In this document: positions 23,666-36,009 of the stretch, in pieces
Numbering within the stretch: the stretch's first letter is position 1
Layout of the letters: each line of letters begins with the position of its first letter
Notes under the pieces: model-generated
Told to the model about the DNA's origin: nothing
What the model saw: only the letters and a program-made list of their open reading frames with translations
The model's database searches: none
Origin: Cryptomeria japonica
Taxonomy: Eukaryota > Streptophyta > Pinopsida > Cupressales > Cupressaceae
Length of the DNA: 64,000 bases
Direction of reading: 5' to 3'
Assembly (NCBI RefSeq): GCF_030272615.1
Contig: NC_081413.1
Coordinates: forward strand, 159,836,849-159,900,848
Made by a program: the position numbers and the translations under genes

Positions 23666-25790
23666 GATGTTTGCTTGATTGGTTTAGACCTAAGATCACA
23701 ACGTGTAAGATATTTTCTCCATTTCTAGAATTTTGCAAAAGTTTGATTGATTTGTTGATCTTGACAAGCTTGTTTGTTGAAAGGTTTTGATCTTGTTGAT
23801 ATTGAAACTTGACTTTTCTAGGGATTTGATATTGTTGATGTTGAAACTTGACTTTGTTTGAAGGACTTGATTTTGTTGATGTTTTTGACAAAACTTGGTT
23901 GAGATTACACTTTGTTTTTGGTATTTTCTAAAATGTTTGAACTTGGTGAAATGTAGCAAAGGGCACAACAGACACATAAAAAAAAAAAAAACCATGAAAA
24001 GAATGCTTGTTTAAGGAAATTTTTTCAAATTCCAAGTGAATGACAGAGTCTTTTTAAAGGCCGCATTTTGTTTTTGTTGTATTTGGGCAATTCAATATCA
24101 CATCAAGCAGAATCTCCTAAGGTCAAAAGGTCACAAGTATTATCATAACCCACATCTTGATACTCCGTCAGCTCAAATACCCCCGTCACACCCTAAGGTG
24201 CACCCATTTTTTTGCCTTTATCTAGAACTTAGACCAAAAAATATTGCTCCTCAATTGGCTTGTTATCTTGGGAGATATATGCTTAGTGTCTTGGGGGCAA
24301 ATTCTTCCCCACCCTTTCACTATGATAATTCAAGTGTCTGGTTAGTGAATCAGTTGGGCTTCTAATTCCTAAGGTGTTTAAAAAGGATTTCGTTTGAGTG
24401 GTCACAATAAATGGCATTTTACACTCCATTGAGGGAGATCTCCTAGTCTGTAGAGGTTACACTCTACAGATTTTAATGTACTATATAGGCACTAAGGGAG
24501 GTATAACTTCGTTATGATAACATGTAACACTTGTCACATATGATTTTCATCACATATGCATTTATTTATAGTGGCTTGGATTACTTGGCTTTAGCCATTG
24601 CCACTTAGGCCGTTCCCCTCTCACCGACCTTAATGGCGCCCTAAGGGCAGCTCGATAGGGCAGTCCTTCTAAAAGATTTAACTGCAAGAAACAAATGAAA
24701 GTATGAAAGAAGAGAGTATGGTTTTCCAATCATCCATTGAAGGAGAGAGCATAATACCTATCCCTTCGAAGACATGAAAAACAAGGGTTCTTTTTAACTT
24801 TTCATTGCAATGATTTTCTATTCTAAGTGGAGATGTTGCTCCATACCAAGATGCTGTTCATTTTCAACCTTCATAGCAATTTGTGAAAGAAAACATGTTG
24901 TTTGTGGTTTATTTTACTTGCACCAAATTGAAGTGTTTCTAAGCTACCCCTACAGAAAAGTAAGCACACAATGGGCTATCCAGCCTAATTTTTCTTTTCT
25001 TTTCTCGGTTACAAATTTTAAAAATATCGAAAAATATAATTTTTGGTATTTTTCTACATGTTAGTAAACTGCATTTTCGGAGGCCTTCAGAGCATTTTGA
25101 GGCCTCAAAACTTTGGATTGTCCTTTAAGGACATTGCCAAAGGCTTGTCCAAAAAGGATTGGAACTAGAAATCTTCAAGATCTTTCCAATGGTGTAAGCG
25201 GTTTGAATTTTCGAGTTTGGAGTGAAAAGTTATGACTTTTCAAAGTTGGATAGAGACTTGACCTCTCTGTTTTCAGAAACAAAGGCAATTATTGAGGAAA
25301 ACACAACGCAACTGAAACAAAAGCCTTATACCCTATTCTTGCAAATGTGAATTAACATCTAATCAAATGCAAAATAATATGATATAAATTGCAAATTTTT
25401 GTCAAAGCAATTGCGAATCAGTTAGGCTATTTTTTTATTTTTTTAGATAGAAGGAAAAGACAAAAGATAGTAGTTTTCACTTTCTTTGATATTATTTTTC
25501 GTCCTCCTAGCACCTACAATTTTGAGAGTCACCTTACCTGCCATTGGATTACATACATTTTATATGCATAAAATGAAATTTCCAAAATTTAATAAAATTT
25601 CTGGGTTAGGTGCGCAAGATTAGATAATGAAGAAACGACACAAGAAAATTCAGTTTTGCAACCCTCTATGGAAATTGCAAGACACTTTTGCAATTGTAAG
25701 TTTTTGCTTAGGCAATTGCAAAATCAGGATCTTGTTTCAGGTACGGACCTGCAAAATCATTCAAAACAAAACAATTCAGGTTAGAATGCT
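23666..25790 (-). other. Element D 5' leader, no gene identified
   Basis: About 2.1 kb between the PBS and the gag-like frame on the minus strand. It includes a run of 13 A at 23979 and repeated CTTGACTTT/GTTGATATTGAAA blocks at 23760-23890, which translate as repeats on the minus strand (23696-23995) but lack a firm frame link to the gag-like ORF. 24170-24700 and 25070-25600 show nothing recognisable. Confidence 0.4.
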
Positions 25791-25807
25791 TCATGTCGGG
25801 TTCAACA
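25791..25807 (-). promoter_or_regulatory. Element D primer binding site (probable)
   Basis: On the minus strand TGTTGAACCCGACATGA lies two bases after the LTR end. It closely resembles the W site (TGGTGAACCTGACTCC at 28383), and both would pair with a tRNA ending ..GGTTCACCA. The second G of the usual TGG start is T here. The tRNA species is not assigned. Confidence 0.55.
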
Positions 25808-25809
25808 AA

Positions 25810-26953
25810 TGTACTTAGGTAGTAAATAAGCATAAATTGCATAATCAAATATCAAAGAGCTAATCACAACTCTAATCTAATCAATATTACTCCTAAATGA
25901 TAATATAATAATGCAACACCAATTGAATTGAAAGAATGATCTATTTAAAACTCTCTCAATTGAAATAGCAAGGCTTCCATTGCTCTTCTCCATTATTTTT
26001 GATGTAGGTGGCTCTCAAGTATTGCACTTGATTTCCTACATAAGATGGACAATAATTTTGAAGACTTTGATTTTGTGATTCTAGCTTGAATTGAGAAAAT
26101 GATGTTAATTTATAGATTTTCAACACAAAGGGGGTGAGAAATAGAACTCAAGTGTTGATTGATAGATAACTGAAATTGAGTGACCAGTTAACAAAGTTGA
26201 TTGATTTGATAACTCAATAGATTGATCAGTGAACTGAATAGATTGGCTAGTAAACTCATTTGATTGATCAGTGAAATAAATAGATTGGGGAGATGACTGA
26301 ATAGATGGATTAGTGGATTGAATTGATGGATTAGTAGATTGAATTGATGGATTAGTCATAAATTCTGATTTTGAGTTAAAAAGGATGATTGATGACTTAT
26401 CTAAGTTAACTGATTAGACAACTGATTTGATCAATCAGTTCTGATTTTAGCATGTGTTGTAGGAATTTGAAATTGAATTTCATTTTCATTTTCAATTTGG
26501 ATTTTAATTTGGTCATTCAAATGCTGAAATGCACATGAAATTAACCAAAATTTAGATTTGGTGAAATGTGAATTTGAAAATATGAAATTCAAATTTGGGA
26601 GAATATGAAATGAAATTAGTTGGAATTAACTAGAATTATAATTTGGGGATTTGGAGGAATTTAATTAATTAATTTAAATAAAATTATTTAAATATAGGAG
26701 ATTGAATTAATTAAATAATAAAAATTATTTAACTAAGGAATAAATCATAATTAATTAAATAATTGATATTTAATTAATAATTGAGATAGGGTTAACTGGT
26801 TAAAATGATCAGATAATAGAAATAGAGTAATTAGAAGTGTTGAAGGGCGATGATTAGAACAAATAGTTAGTTCAATCAAATAATTAAAGAATTACTTAAT
26901 TAAATAGATGAATAATTAGTATACGATTAATGCGACATTTTTAGGTGTCTACA
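25810..26953 (-). repeat. Element D 5' LTR (right copy)
   Basis: 1144 bp direct repeat of 3336-4483, beginning TGTACTTAGG and ending GTGTCTACA on the plus strand. A minus-strand TATA box candidate lies near 26104-26117. Confidence 0.75.
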
Positions 26954-27201
26954 ATGGATAACAGTTATTTGCATTGGAGAATATGTTTTAGCTTGTAAAT
27001 TGTCTATATATATGTATTGCATGTTGGGTTGTTAAGGTTTTTGTTCTAGTGATTACGGATCGATGGATTGAGCTTAAGAAGATGTGTTTTGGTCCCCACT
27101 TTCTCCTAGAGTGGATTAGTGTGTGTGTTTTGGGTCTGGAAGATGTATTTTATTTGAAGCTGACTTAACTTAAGCTACAATGATCTATCTTGTATATAAA
27201 T
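26954..27201 (+). repeat. Element C 3' LTR, piece 2 of 4
   Basis: Sequence between D and W with no gene. It begins with ATGGA, the TSD-like partner of ATGTA before D, and ends with ATAAA, the left TSD of W. Assigned to the C LTR because it lies between insertions that open and close on the same host. Confidence 0.65.
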
Positions 27202-28379
27202 GTAATGTAAATTGTCATCGGGCCAAACTATACCTCATGTTTGTGCCCCTACTTTAGCATGTTCCCTCCTCATCTCCTATTTGGGTTCATTCAATGCCTT
27301 AACTCCAATTTTAGTGCCATCTACACCCACCAATTGATTTATTAGAGTTCTATCCTTCAACCTAGGGCTAAACCATGGTCCCTAAGTAAGGAGGACCAGG
27401 GTGCTAGCACCCTGGTCCCCCTTAGTTGGGCCCTATTTTAAAGTGTGAGATGGGCCCTATCTCTTCGATGAGAAATGAAATTTGTGGCTCTATATGACCA
27501 TTAGAGGTTGACCTAATAGGTAAATGACCTAGATACCTCTATATAAAGACATTTGATCAATTCATTTCTAACTAAGTCTCCATCTCCAAGCAATCAAGAG
27601 TCCATGTATCCATGAAACATTCATCATTAAATATTTTCAGAGATCTTCAAGGTTGCATATTCTTCATTCAATCATTGTGGAACAAAATTACATTATTCAT
27701 ATGCAAGCATGTGTGTGTGATTATGGTTTTTTTATGTTCATGCCATTTCATACAACATATGTAATTACATTCAAGAAGCAAAGAATCATTATCAACAATT
27801 GCAGATCAGAGGTGTACCTTTCCATTATTTATTTTGGTATTTTCAATATTTCATTCAAGGTTAATTCCTAAACCGAGGTTTGAATTAGGAAACCCCTATT
27901 CCCAACCATTTTCTCCTTCTCTATTGTGCGCATGAACATGTGTGAAGTTGTAACTTTTAGGATTGACATAATTCACAGAGATGAATAGGTTCCCCTTTGG
28001 ACAACAAAAAGTGTGGAGGACTAGAGTAACAAGCATTATGGTCCCAAAAAATTAGGATGACCTTCTTGGAATAGATTTGAATGCACACATATTTATGATA
28101 TCCATGTTTGTGGCTCCATTTGATGACTGTAGCTCACTGTTCATGCATATTTAATTCAATTTTATTATTCACCCTAATTTTAGCATTTTCACAATTTAAC
28201 TTAAAAGAGGACATAAAATCCTTAACTAGTGAATCTAATCAAAATTATCAGCCCTATCCTTTCTAATTTGAGGCTAGATCTATTAGGTTCACCCCTCTGT
28301 TAATGTGGTGGTCCCTGAGAAAAATATTAGTGGTCTTCACACATCTAATGGTAGAAACCCTAACATTTTCACCATTACA
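27202..28379 (+). repeat. Element W 5' LTR
   Basis: 1178 bp. It matches 31921-32157 plus 55213-56166 block by block (GGGCCAAACTATACCTCATG, ACCAGGGTGCTAGCACCCTGGT region, GGTTGCATATTCTTCATTCAA). A TATA box CTCTATATAAAGAC lies at 27537-27550, and the 3' copy has AATATAAAGATAT near 55326. A 10-bp inverted repeat (CCAGGGTGCTAGCACCCTGG) sits near 27389-27408. Confidence 0.88.
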
Positions 28380-28382
28380 TTT

Positions 28383-28398
28383 TGGTGAACCTGACTCC
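28383..28398 (+). promoter_or_regulatory. Element W primer binding site
   Basis: TGGTGAACCTGACTCC three bases after the LTR end. It begins with TGG, as expected for a site complementary to a tRNA CCA end, and is similar to the D site. tRNA species not identified. Confidence 0.6.
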
Positions 28399-28950
28399 TT
28401 ACACCCTTATTTTCTATTTTAGTTCTTAGATCTAAGTTTTTATGCAATTTAAGATTCAAATTTACATTCATAAGTTTAATCTCCAATTGAATTTCATAAA
28501 TTTAGAGGTTAAATTCATAAAAACCGTAATTGATAATTCTAATTTGGATTGAAAATTTTAGATCTGATTTGTGAACATTCTAATTTTTAATTTTGCATCT
28601 AGAGATCTTATTTTAATTAAATTATATAAATTTAGAGGTTTATTTAACAAAATCCCTAATTTATTTTGGTTAGTTTGATTTGTGGATTGCATAACTTTTT
28701 CAATCTATTTTCAGATTTGATTTTACACATTCATAATGACCTTTAATAGATTTGATTTATTTTCTATTTCACATATGATTACATTGCTTTTCACTTACAT
28801 CTATCATAATAATGTGTTGGATAATGGTTTATTTCACTTCGCATTTCTTCTTTTCATTCATAGCACTTTGGCATATTGTATTTTTAGAATATCTAAATTG
28901 CTTTCTTTCAATCAATCAAATCTCAAAGATTTTATCCATAATTCATGTTG
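28399..28950 (+). other. Element W 5' leader
   Basis: AT-rich sequence with repeated TAAATTTAGAGGTT blocks (28499, 28629) and no supported gene. An ATG at 28736 opens a frame into the gag-like ORF, but its first 70 codons are hydrophobic and look like translated leader. Confidence 0.45.
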
Positions 28951-30211
28951 TTTTATGGTGACATTTTTAGGAAAATGCAATACATATGTATATAACATCA
29001 AGGATTTTGAAGATCCTAATCCTAGAGATGCTAATGGAAAACCTAATACTTGTACCTATCCTAGGATATTTAATGTGAATGAAGAAAATTATAATACTCC
29101 TAACAATGATCTCTGTAATGGACAGAAAGGATTGAAGAGAAGCATGGCACCATCTTCTTCTCATACACATACCCTAGCACAAAGGGGGTAAGATCAAAAT
29201 ATTGGTGTTCTAATCTCTCTAGAACCCCCTTATTCTCCTAGAGCCTATCTTAATCATCAAAACATTTTTAGAGAAGATGATGTTATATATTTCATTCATG
29301 ATCTATCTCCCAACATAACACTAAGTAAATATGAGGCCTTAGATGATAAGGATCTTCCTTCACAACCTATAAAAGAGGATATGCATGATGATAGGAAGGA
29401 GAATCTTGCTACACAAGATATTCCTTCTTCATCCACTTTTACCTTTGCTCCTTTTAGATACACTTATGTTGGAGATTTTAAAGAGATTCATTATAATGTT
29501 CCTCCTCCTTCTCAATTAACAAATTCTTATAGGAGTGGCTATAACATAATATCAAGACAAGGTTTTAGAGGACAAGGACTTAGGAAATTTGAACAAGAAA
29601 TTAGAGTCCCTATAAACCCTCCTACACAAACTAGTATTGACGGTCTAGGATATTATCATGATTCACCTATGGATGATCTCCTTAGAATTTAAAACTTTAA
29701 GGATTATCTTTCCAAACATAAGACTTATAATCCACCTAAGGGTGCTTCTTCTCCAAAAATTCCTTTTTTCTTACATCATCAATCTAATGATCATGATACC
29801 AATGGTTGTCTTTATTTTTAAAATGGAATGCAAAGACTCATTGATAATGACATAGTTAAAACCATAAATGACAATCCATTTTCTTTTAAGAACTCTTGTC
29901 TTATATCTCAAGAGATAAGACCTATTCCTGTTGATGATCAAGAGAAGTTAGCTACTAGAACCTTTTGGAGATTTAAGTATGATAAGAATGATGCCTTTCC
30001 TTTCATTAAAATCAATAATAATTCTAAGTATAAGAAAGGTGATGAACATTATCTTTTTCATCATAGTTGTTGTCACAAAATTTACACCCTTGACGACCCA
30101 AGAAACCTTGGTCATCAACCTAGTGAAACATGGAAACAACCTCTCAAGTGTGGGACCTTGCTAAATGTGAGGTTGAGTCTCTGGATAAGGCCAAATTCCT
30201 ATTCAATCTGA
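28951..30211 (+). pseudogene. Element W gag-like protein
   Basis: One frame of about 420 codons, likely starting at ATG 28951 (MVTFLGKCNTYVYNIKDFED), with stops at 29189-29191, 29690-29692 and 29819-29821. It has an Asn/Pro-rich N part, an Arg/Gly-rich middle (SRQGFRGQGLRKFEQ) and, near 29775-29850, a His/Cys cluster (HHQSNDHDTNGC) followed by MQRLIDNDIV. That order recalls the Cys/His motif plus LIDxG-type block that follows the capsid part of plant gypsy Gag proteins, which is why I call it gag-like. Nothing resembling protease or RT follows before the 3' LTR. Judged from memory of the family, not by alignment. Confidence 0.55.
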
Positions 30212-31905
30212 TGCAAAGTATCAGACCAACCCAACACATTAAAATCTAATCTATGATCCGACAGGGAAAAGGGAGAGAGAGATAAGGGTTGCATGAAAGA
30301 AGGGAAATAGGGTTTGCACCCAGACTGAAATGACAATCTCCCCTACCTATGACTACATAAAACATAAATGAAAACACCCAAAGTGTACACAAGATCAATC
30401 AAAATGAGCTATTTAAGAAAAGGATGAAGATTGGGGCTCTTATGAGATATAAAAGGAGCTGATAATTGACTCACGATTTGTATTCAAATATGGATTCAAT
30501 ACAACCAACTATGACTGAGAACTAAAAGAGATGCATTTAGACAATAAGGTAAAACCTTACATAGATTGAAAGAACTGAATTAGGGCAAAATAGATGAATT
30601 CCATTCATACTAGGGCAAGGCAAAACTTTACAAGCGCAAAGAAACATGAAGAGTTCTGTAAGAGAAAATAAGGGAGAAGATCTTGAAAAAAGGTTACAAA
30701 ATTTCTTTTATAGTTCAGGCATAACTAAGATGGTTACACTGAGGAAAACCCTAACCCTAAGAAATTTTTGGTTACAAAAGTATCAGAAAAGATCTGATGA
30801 CGTGCTACAACTAGCTCCGAGAGTGTCCTCTGCCTCATCCTCCTTTGTATTTCTTATCCCACGGCTCACTGCTGATGACCTTGTAACTCCATGGGATAAG
30901 AAAAGTCTTATCGTTATTTCTTATCCCACAGGAACTTTTTGCATCTATTTCACCTCATGGGATAAGGAAGAGCCCCTTTCTTTGACTTCCTTATCTCGTG
31001 AAACCTTATCCTACGTGGTCAGAACCTACCAAACACTTAGCTGATTGGGGCCTGCCTTGGTGCCAAATAACACACTACAAAATGAGGTGGTCAATAACAT
31101 GACCCGGTCAATAACACAACATATTATTGACATGAGCTGTTGATATAGCATATTAGGCACGGGGTCAATAACACACGTGTTATTGACACATCATATAACC
31201 CTCATGTTATATGTCTCTCTACAAAAATTATGAAGCAGATAACTCTGCTGAGACTGATAACACAAAATGTTATCGGTATTGACTAACACGAAGCGTTAGC
31301 CACACTAAAATATTGGATCTATTGCACACACTTGCATGCATGTAGGAGGATGAGTGGAACTAGCAAAACACAACTATACTATTCCTACTCTCATCCCAAA
31401 CATGGATCGCCTAGAAACACACATCTAGAATGTGAATCCATGTCCTCTCTCATTTTCCTCATGGATCACCTATAAAAACACATCTAGAATGTGTATCCAT
31501 GCTTCTTCCTTTCTTATCATGATATCATATCTTTTCTATTTGTAATTCATGTATGATGTGTGCTCTTGCTCCTTTATGTGATCACTTGTGTTCTTGAGAT
31601 GACATTTTTCATGAATGATATTAGTGGTTGTGACATTTTGATATCAAGGTCTCTTCTGCTAGTTGACTTGAGCTTTTGTTTTTAGTTTTTATCTTTTACA
31701 TGTTGTGTCTTTTTCTTTTTTCTTTTTATCTATTTTTTTGTACCCTCGCATGCGTTTAAGTGAGTTAAGATCCTATGATTGGGGGATTGGTTCCTTGAAA
31801 TTAGTGATGTCTTATACTCTTTGTGATTGTGCTTATCATTCCTCCTCTTCTTCATCTCTTTTGTCTACTTTACCATGATTATTTTCATAGCCTCATACTC
31901 CCATT
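30212..31905 (+). other. Element W 3' region with a dense series of hairpins
   Basis: Non-coding; the frame at 30646-31044 has no recognisable features. Clear inverted repeats: 30851-30864 with 30889-30902 (TTCTTATCCCACGG, 13 of 14 paired); 30919-30929 with about 30957-30968; 31108-31114 with 31124-31130; 31165-31174 with 31177-31186 (10 bp, perfect); 31192-31199 with 31206-31213 (8 bp, perfect); 31256-31262 with 31268-31274; 31283-31289 with 31293-31299. Two 42-bp copies at 31401-31442 and 31460-31501 each begin CATGGAT and end ATCCATG. Could be structured RNA, or an unrecognised foldback insertion. Confidence 0.6.
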
Positions 31906-31920
31906 AAAGTGGGGCCTAAA
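31906..31920 (+). promoter_or_regulatory. Element W polypurine tract
   Basis: AAAGTGGGGCCTAAA immediately before the 3' LTR start TGTAGC. This fixes the plus orientation of W. Confidence 0.75.
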
Positions 31921-32157
31921 TGTAGCATCGTAAATTATCACTGGGCCAATTTACACCTCATGTTTGTGCCCCTAATTTAGCATATTCCCTCCTAATATCC
32001 TATCCAGGTTCGTTCAGTGCCTTAACTCAAATTATGATGCCATGTACACCCATTAATTGATTTATTGGAGTGGTATCCTTCTCCTTGGGGCTAAACTATG
32101 GTCCCTAATTGAGGAGGACCAGAGTGTTGAGCATCCTGGTCCCTCTTAGTTGGGCCC
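31921..32157 (+). repeat. Element W 3' LTR, left part
   Basis: Matches the first 230 bp of the 5' LTR and stops in the GTTGGGCCC block, where X is inserted. The last five bases GGCCC (32153-32157) are the left TSD of X. Confidence 0.88.
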
Positions 32158-34656
32158 TATCACTTAATTTTGTTTCTAACTCAATCAAGCAGAGCTCGAA
32201 AAGTCTTTACAACTAAAAAGATAGAGGTACACATTTAAATTATGCTAAGTATTATTTTTTTGAAGAGAAACACAATCAAATGAACAATAGATTCATTGCA
32301 AGTGTTCAAAAGAGAAGAAAATTATATAGTTTTAAATATCTAAAGATTATTTTCTTTATTCATTAATGATAAAATGTCCTACACAAGCTACAAGAATTAC
32401 TATTGTAATGCATTAAAAAGAGAAAACAATACATATGAGAATGAAACATAAGAAAAGAAGAGGGATTTGTCATTGCCTGGAATGATGAACCCCATAGTTG
32501 AATTCTATGTTTTCAGCTCCAGCTGCTTCACCATACATAAATACCTACAAGGGGAAGGGAGAGATCATGGTAGAGATCAGGAATCCACAAATTTACTTAC
32601 ACATCATCAAATGATGCATAGTTCACCCTCACAACACATCAAATTAGTTATATAATCATCACATGATCAAATAGAAAAGAAGAGAAATGATAACAAATAT
32701 CCATCAAAATCTAAATTTCATTATTTTATATAGCATGTTTGTTCATTCCGAAGATATAGCTACCATATTCATTACTATAGACAATTAATGTGATAAAGAT
32801 TGCAATTTTCACAGTCAACAGAATAACCTCCAAGGCACCAAGTCAAAGTGACATTCTCAGCCATATAGAAAAAGAAAATGCAGTCTACAATGTCTCGTTG
32901 CAACATAGAAGATACCGTCACAATTAAACATAAGCATATGAGATCAAAGGCTAAAATGATAGCCTTGAAAAGAAGCCATCACAAGTCAAGAAGGCAACCA
33001 AATATGAGTGACATTTCATGAAAATGCATATGGCAGTGTGCAGACAACTTTGGGCTCATAAAAGCAGTCCCAATACAATGCTTTCTTTCAAAGTCTACAA
33101 GCTACGAACAAAAAAGTAACAAAGATACACTTTGCCCCATCCAAAAGGCAATGACATTTTAGAGAAAACAACTACAATCTTCATGGAGTAGGCCAAAGGC
33201 ATCATGAATGACTATTGAACAACATGGATCATGGAGATTATTTTTAGTCCAAATCCAAGGATCTTTGACAAATTCAACACTGAGGTGATATAGTGAAGAT
33301 AATAATTAAGATTTTGGCTTAGATCAGTATATAAAACAAGGATCAATAAATGACCTAAATAATAGTGATAGTGAATTTATTGAGATCATGGGTAAGTAGA
33401 ATCAAGACCTACAGTCATTATAAGATAAGAACAATGATATTTTTTACTATCAAAGTAGACTTAGGGTTCAAAAAAGTCCTAGCTTGACAAAAAGATTCAG
33501 AGCATCATTAGTAATGACATTAGTCTATTTTAAAACTGTGAGCATTAATAATAATATATTTGGTTGCATAAATAATAAAGAACAAAGATCACTATTTCAC
33601 AAGCACATAAACTTTGATGCACAAAGTGGTGATCATTAGTTTGCACGAATGCAACTTCAGGGTAGAGGATGCAAATTTGAGATCAAAGGAAAATAACAAT
33701 CATTTAAATTATCATGGTACTGTGAGATTCCATATATATGGTCATTACTATGAAAGTAAAGCATCCCTTTCAATCATTGTCAATAAAAATACAGTGAATT
33801 TTCTTTGAAGAGACAACAAAAAAAAACTTACCAATTCGACCTAGAGTAGAAATAGCCTTGCAAATTGCCTTCAAAGATCTCCAGTAAACTTTCTAGAAAC
33901 ACTCCGATGGTGGTGGCTTGGCTTCTTCATGAAGGTTCATAGCACAATGAAATGTGAGTAATGCTTTTGCTTAGGGTTTTTACCCTAAGATGCTGATGAA
34001 AAGGTATTTTACCTTTTCTTTTAAAAATTATATCATATGACTAATGCATACCCATAGGCTAAGACTTTAAGTCCTATGCTTTGCAACTTGTCCCTTCTAA
34101 GTGCCTTGATGTTTTGTGGACCCTTCAAGTCTTTATTTACTTTCTTTTTATATTTTTTTTCTAAATGTAATGTATTTTAATTAAGTGATAGATATAGATC
34201 ACTTAAATTAAAATGCTATTTTAAGGTGCCAAAAAAAAAGTTTTCAATGCATGACAATGAAGGGAGATAAATATATGCTTTAATTTATGACATGCCAAGC
34301 ATCTAGGGAAGGTTATTTGTAGTTTGGAAACACTTGGAGGAGATATAGGAGTTGTTTTTAAGATTTTAATAAAATTGAAGAGCATCTTGGAGTTTGTTTT
34401 GCATGCCTTCATATTGGACTAAGTCAAATTTGACTTTTTGACCTATTTGGAGTACATTTGGAGGAAACCCAATTGCTAGATTTTATTCTTTTTGGAGGCA
34501 TTCGAGCCAAGGCAGTTGGAGCTCCGTAGTTTGGTGTAACTATTTTGGAAGTTGATGGATATAACCACTTTGTTGACTCATTTGTAACTCAGTTATGATT
34601 ATGCATTTTGTACTTAATGACTTTTTTTAGTCCTTTGGCAGATATTACATACTTTG
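32158..34656 (+). repeat. Element X 5' LTR, part 1
   Basis: Matches 50516-54604 in the 3' LTR, but lacks about 1.59 kb that the 3' copy has between about 51137 and 52728 (the gap lies near 32780). Last five bases CTTTG are the left TSD of Y. Only small frames; none looks real. Confidence 0.85.
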
Positions 34657-35915
34657 TGATAAGTTGATACTTTGTCATGTTTTTATCATCAAAACTCTTA
34701 GGTTTTTGTCATATTTTGGGTTGCATTGTGGTAGTGAAGTATTGTCAATTACTATATGTATTTCATGTGTTAAACCTAAACTTATGAAATCATGTTTGAA
34801 CTTTGTCAGTCTATTCCTACAACCATGCCAATTTATTCCTGCAGCCAAGTGATTTGTTCTTGTTGTTATGTGGATTATTTGGGATAGTTTCATATGTGAG
34901 TTAATGAATGTATTAATTCAGTAAAATATGTATGCATGTCCTTGTATGTTGTTTTTATTGTAGTACAGATAATAAATGATGTCGCGGTGGACATTCTCCT
35001 TTCATGTTTGAAGAATGAAGAATCACATATGAGATAATTGGAGATCAAACTCAAGAGGAGTTGAGTGAGCACAAGGTGTGGCATAACCAGAGCAGCCATA
35101 CATCACTATGGGAGTTTAACTCTAGTGGATATTGAATTCGCAAAATATCGCTATGACATGCAAAGACTGTGGTTCGGTTTAGATCCATGTTTCCTGTAGC
35201 CAATCTCTACTTATCTTCTTCATCTGTCAATCATCTGCCTCTTCTTCTAGGCGTGATTTGAGTTGTCCATTGTAGTTTATCTTTGAATAAGCTCTTCCTT
35301 TTTCTTAGAGGTTAGACATAATAGAAAGGAATAGAGCAGAGAATTTTGACAAGCATTGTGGAGTTTTTCTTTTAGAACATGTAATCATTTTCAAGAAGCA
35401 ATGAATGAAAGATATATATGTTGTTTTGACCTGTTAAAAGTATTTTTCTGGAAGCTTGATATCAATCATCCAAGGGGGTCCACTTGGTGAGTGATCCTGT
35501 GTTTATGTTCATTGAAATTAGTTCTTCTTTAGTTACAGTAGAAGTTCATGCCTTGATTATTCTTGTAGCCACTAGAAATAGATCTACTAACTGTTCCTGC
35601 AGCCAAGCCAGAACAAAGTGATTTCTGTCATTTACATTAGATCATTCCAGCATTGTTTTTATAAGCTTTCATGTAGTCTTCTATGATTTCCATTCTTTCC
35701 TTTTCTTTCTACATAATGTTAGTTACTGCAGTAATGCAAAATAGCCATTGAAGGAGATTAGTGCATATATAGTGCAAACCCATTTCAATTTTTACGTCCC
35801 TGGGTTGATAACTAAATGAACACTAGCCATGAAAATAGTAACTTTACCAGATGAATGTCCAAACTTCAGATTGAGATTTCAATTAGAGTTATTATTATTA
35901 TAGTTGGAGTAGACA
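34657..35915 (+). repeat. Element Y 5' LTR
   Basis: 1259 bp, closely matching 44448-45709. It contains five copies of a motif like TTCCTGCAGCCA (near 34815, 34837, 35191, 35571 and 35594), each with a matching copy in the 3' LTR. Confidence 0.93.
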
Positions 35916-35919
35916 CTTT

Positions 35920-35937
35920 TGGTACCATTGCCGGGGA
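35920..35937 (+). promoter_or_regulatory. Element Y primer binding site
   Basis: TGGTACCATTGCCGGGGA. The plant tRNA-Asp site used by many Athila-type elements is TGGCGCCGTTGCCGGGGA; the three differences are transitions. Confidence 0.75.
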
Positions 35938-36009
35938 TGGTGTCAAACTAAGAACCTTTTATGGTTATTATAGTTTCTAGTTAATTGTTTGAAAATTTCA
36001 TGAATCTGC

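Larger units (their letters stand above)
3336..26953 (-). mobile_element. Element D: pol-less LTR retrotransposon on the minus strand, with A and B nested in it
   Basis: Two direct repeats of about 1.15 kb (3336-4483 and 25810-26953) begin TGTAC and end GTCTACA. On the minus strand a purine run lies just before the left copy and a PBS-like sequence just after the right copy, and the one convincing reading frame is also on the minus strand, so D points left. The flanking five bases are ATGTA (3331-3335) and ATGGA (26954-26958), an imperfect TSD. Without A and B the internal region is about 6.7 kb. It has a gag-like frame but no protease, RT or integrase that I can find, so D is probably non-autonomous. 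It lies inside the 3' LTR of C. Confidence 0.7.

Noticed and set aside
3336-26953. D as a plus-strand element
   Set aside because: The plus strand has no PBS after the left repeat and no purine tract before the right one; the minus strand has both, plus the gag-like frame.
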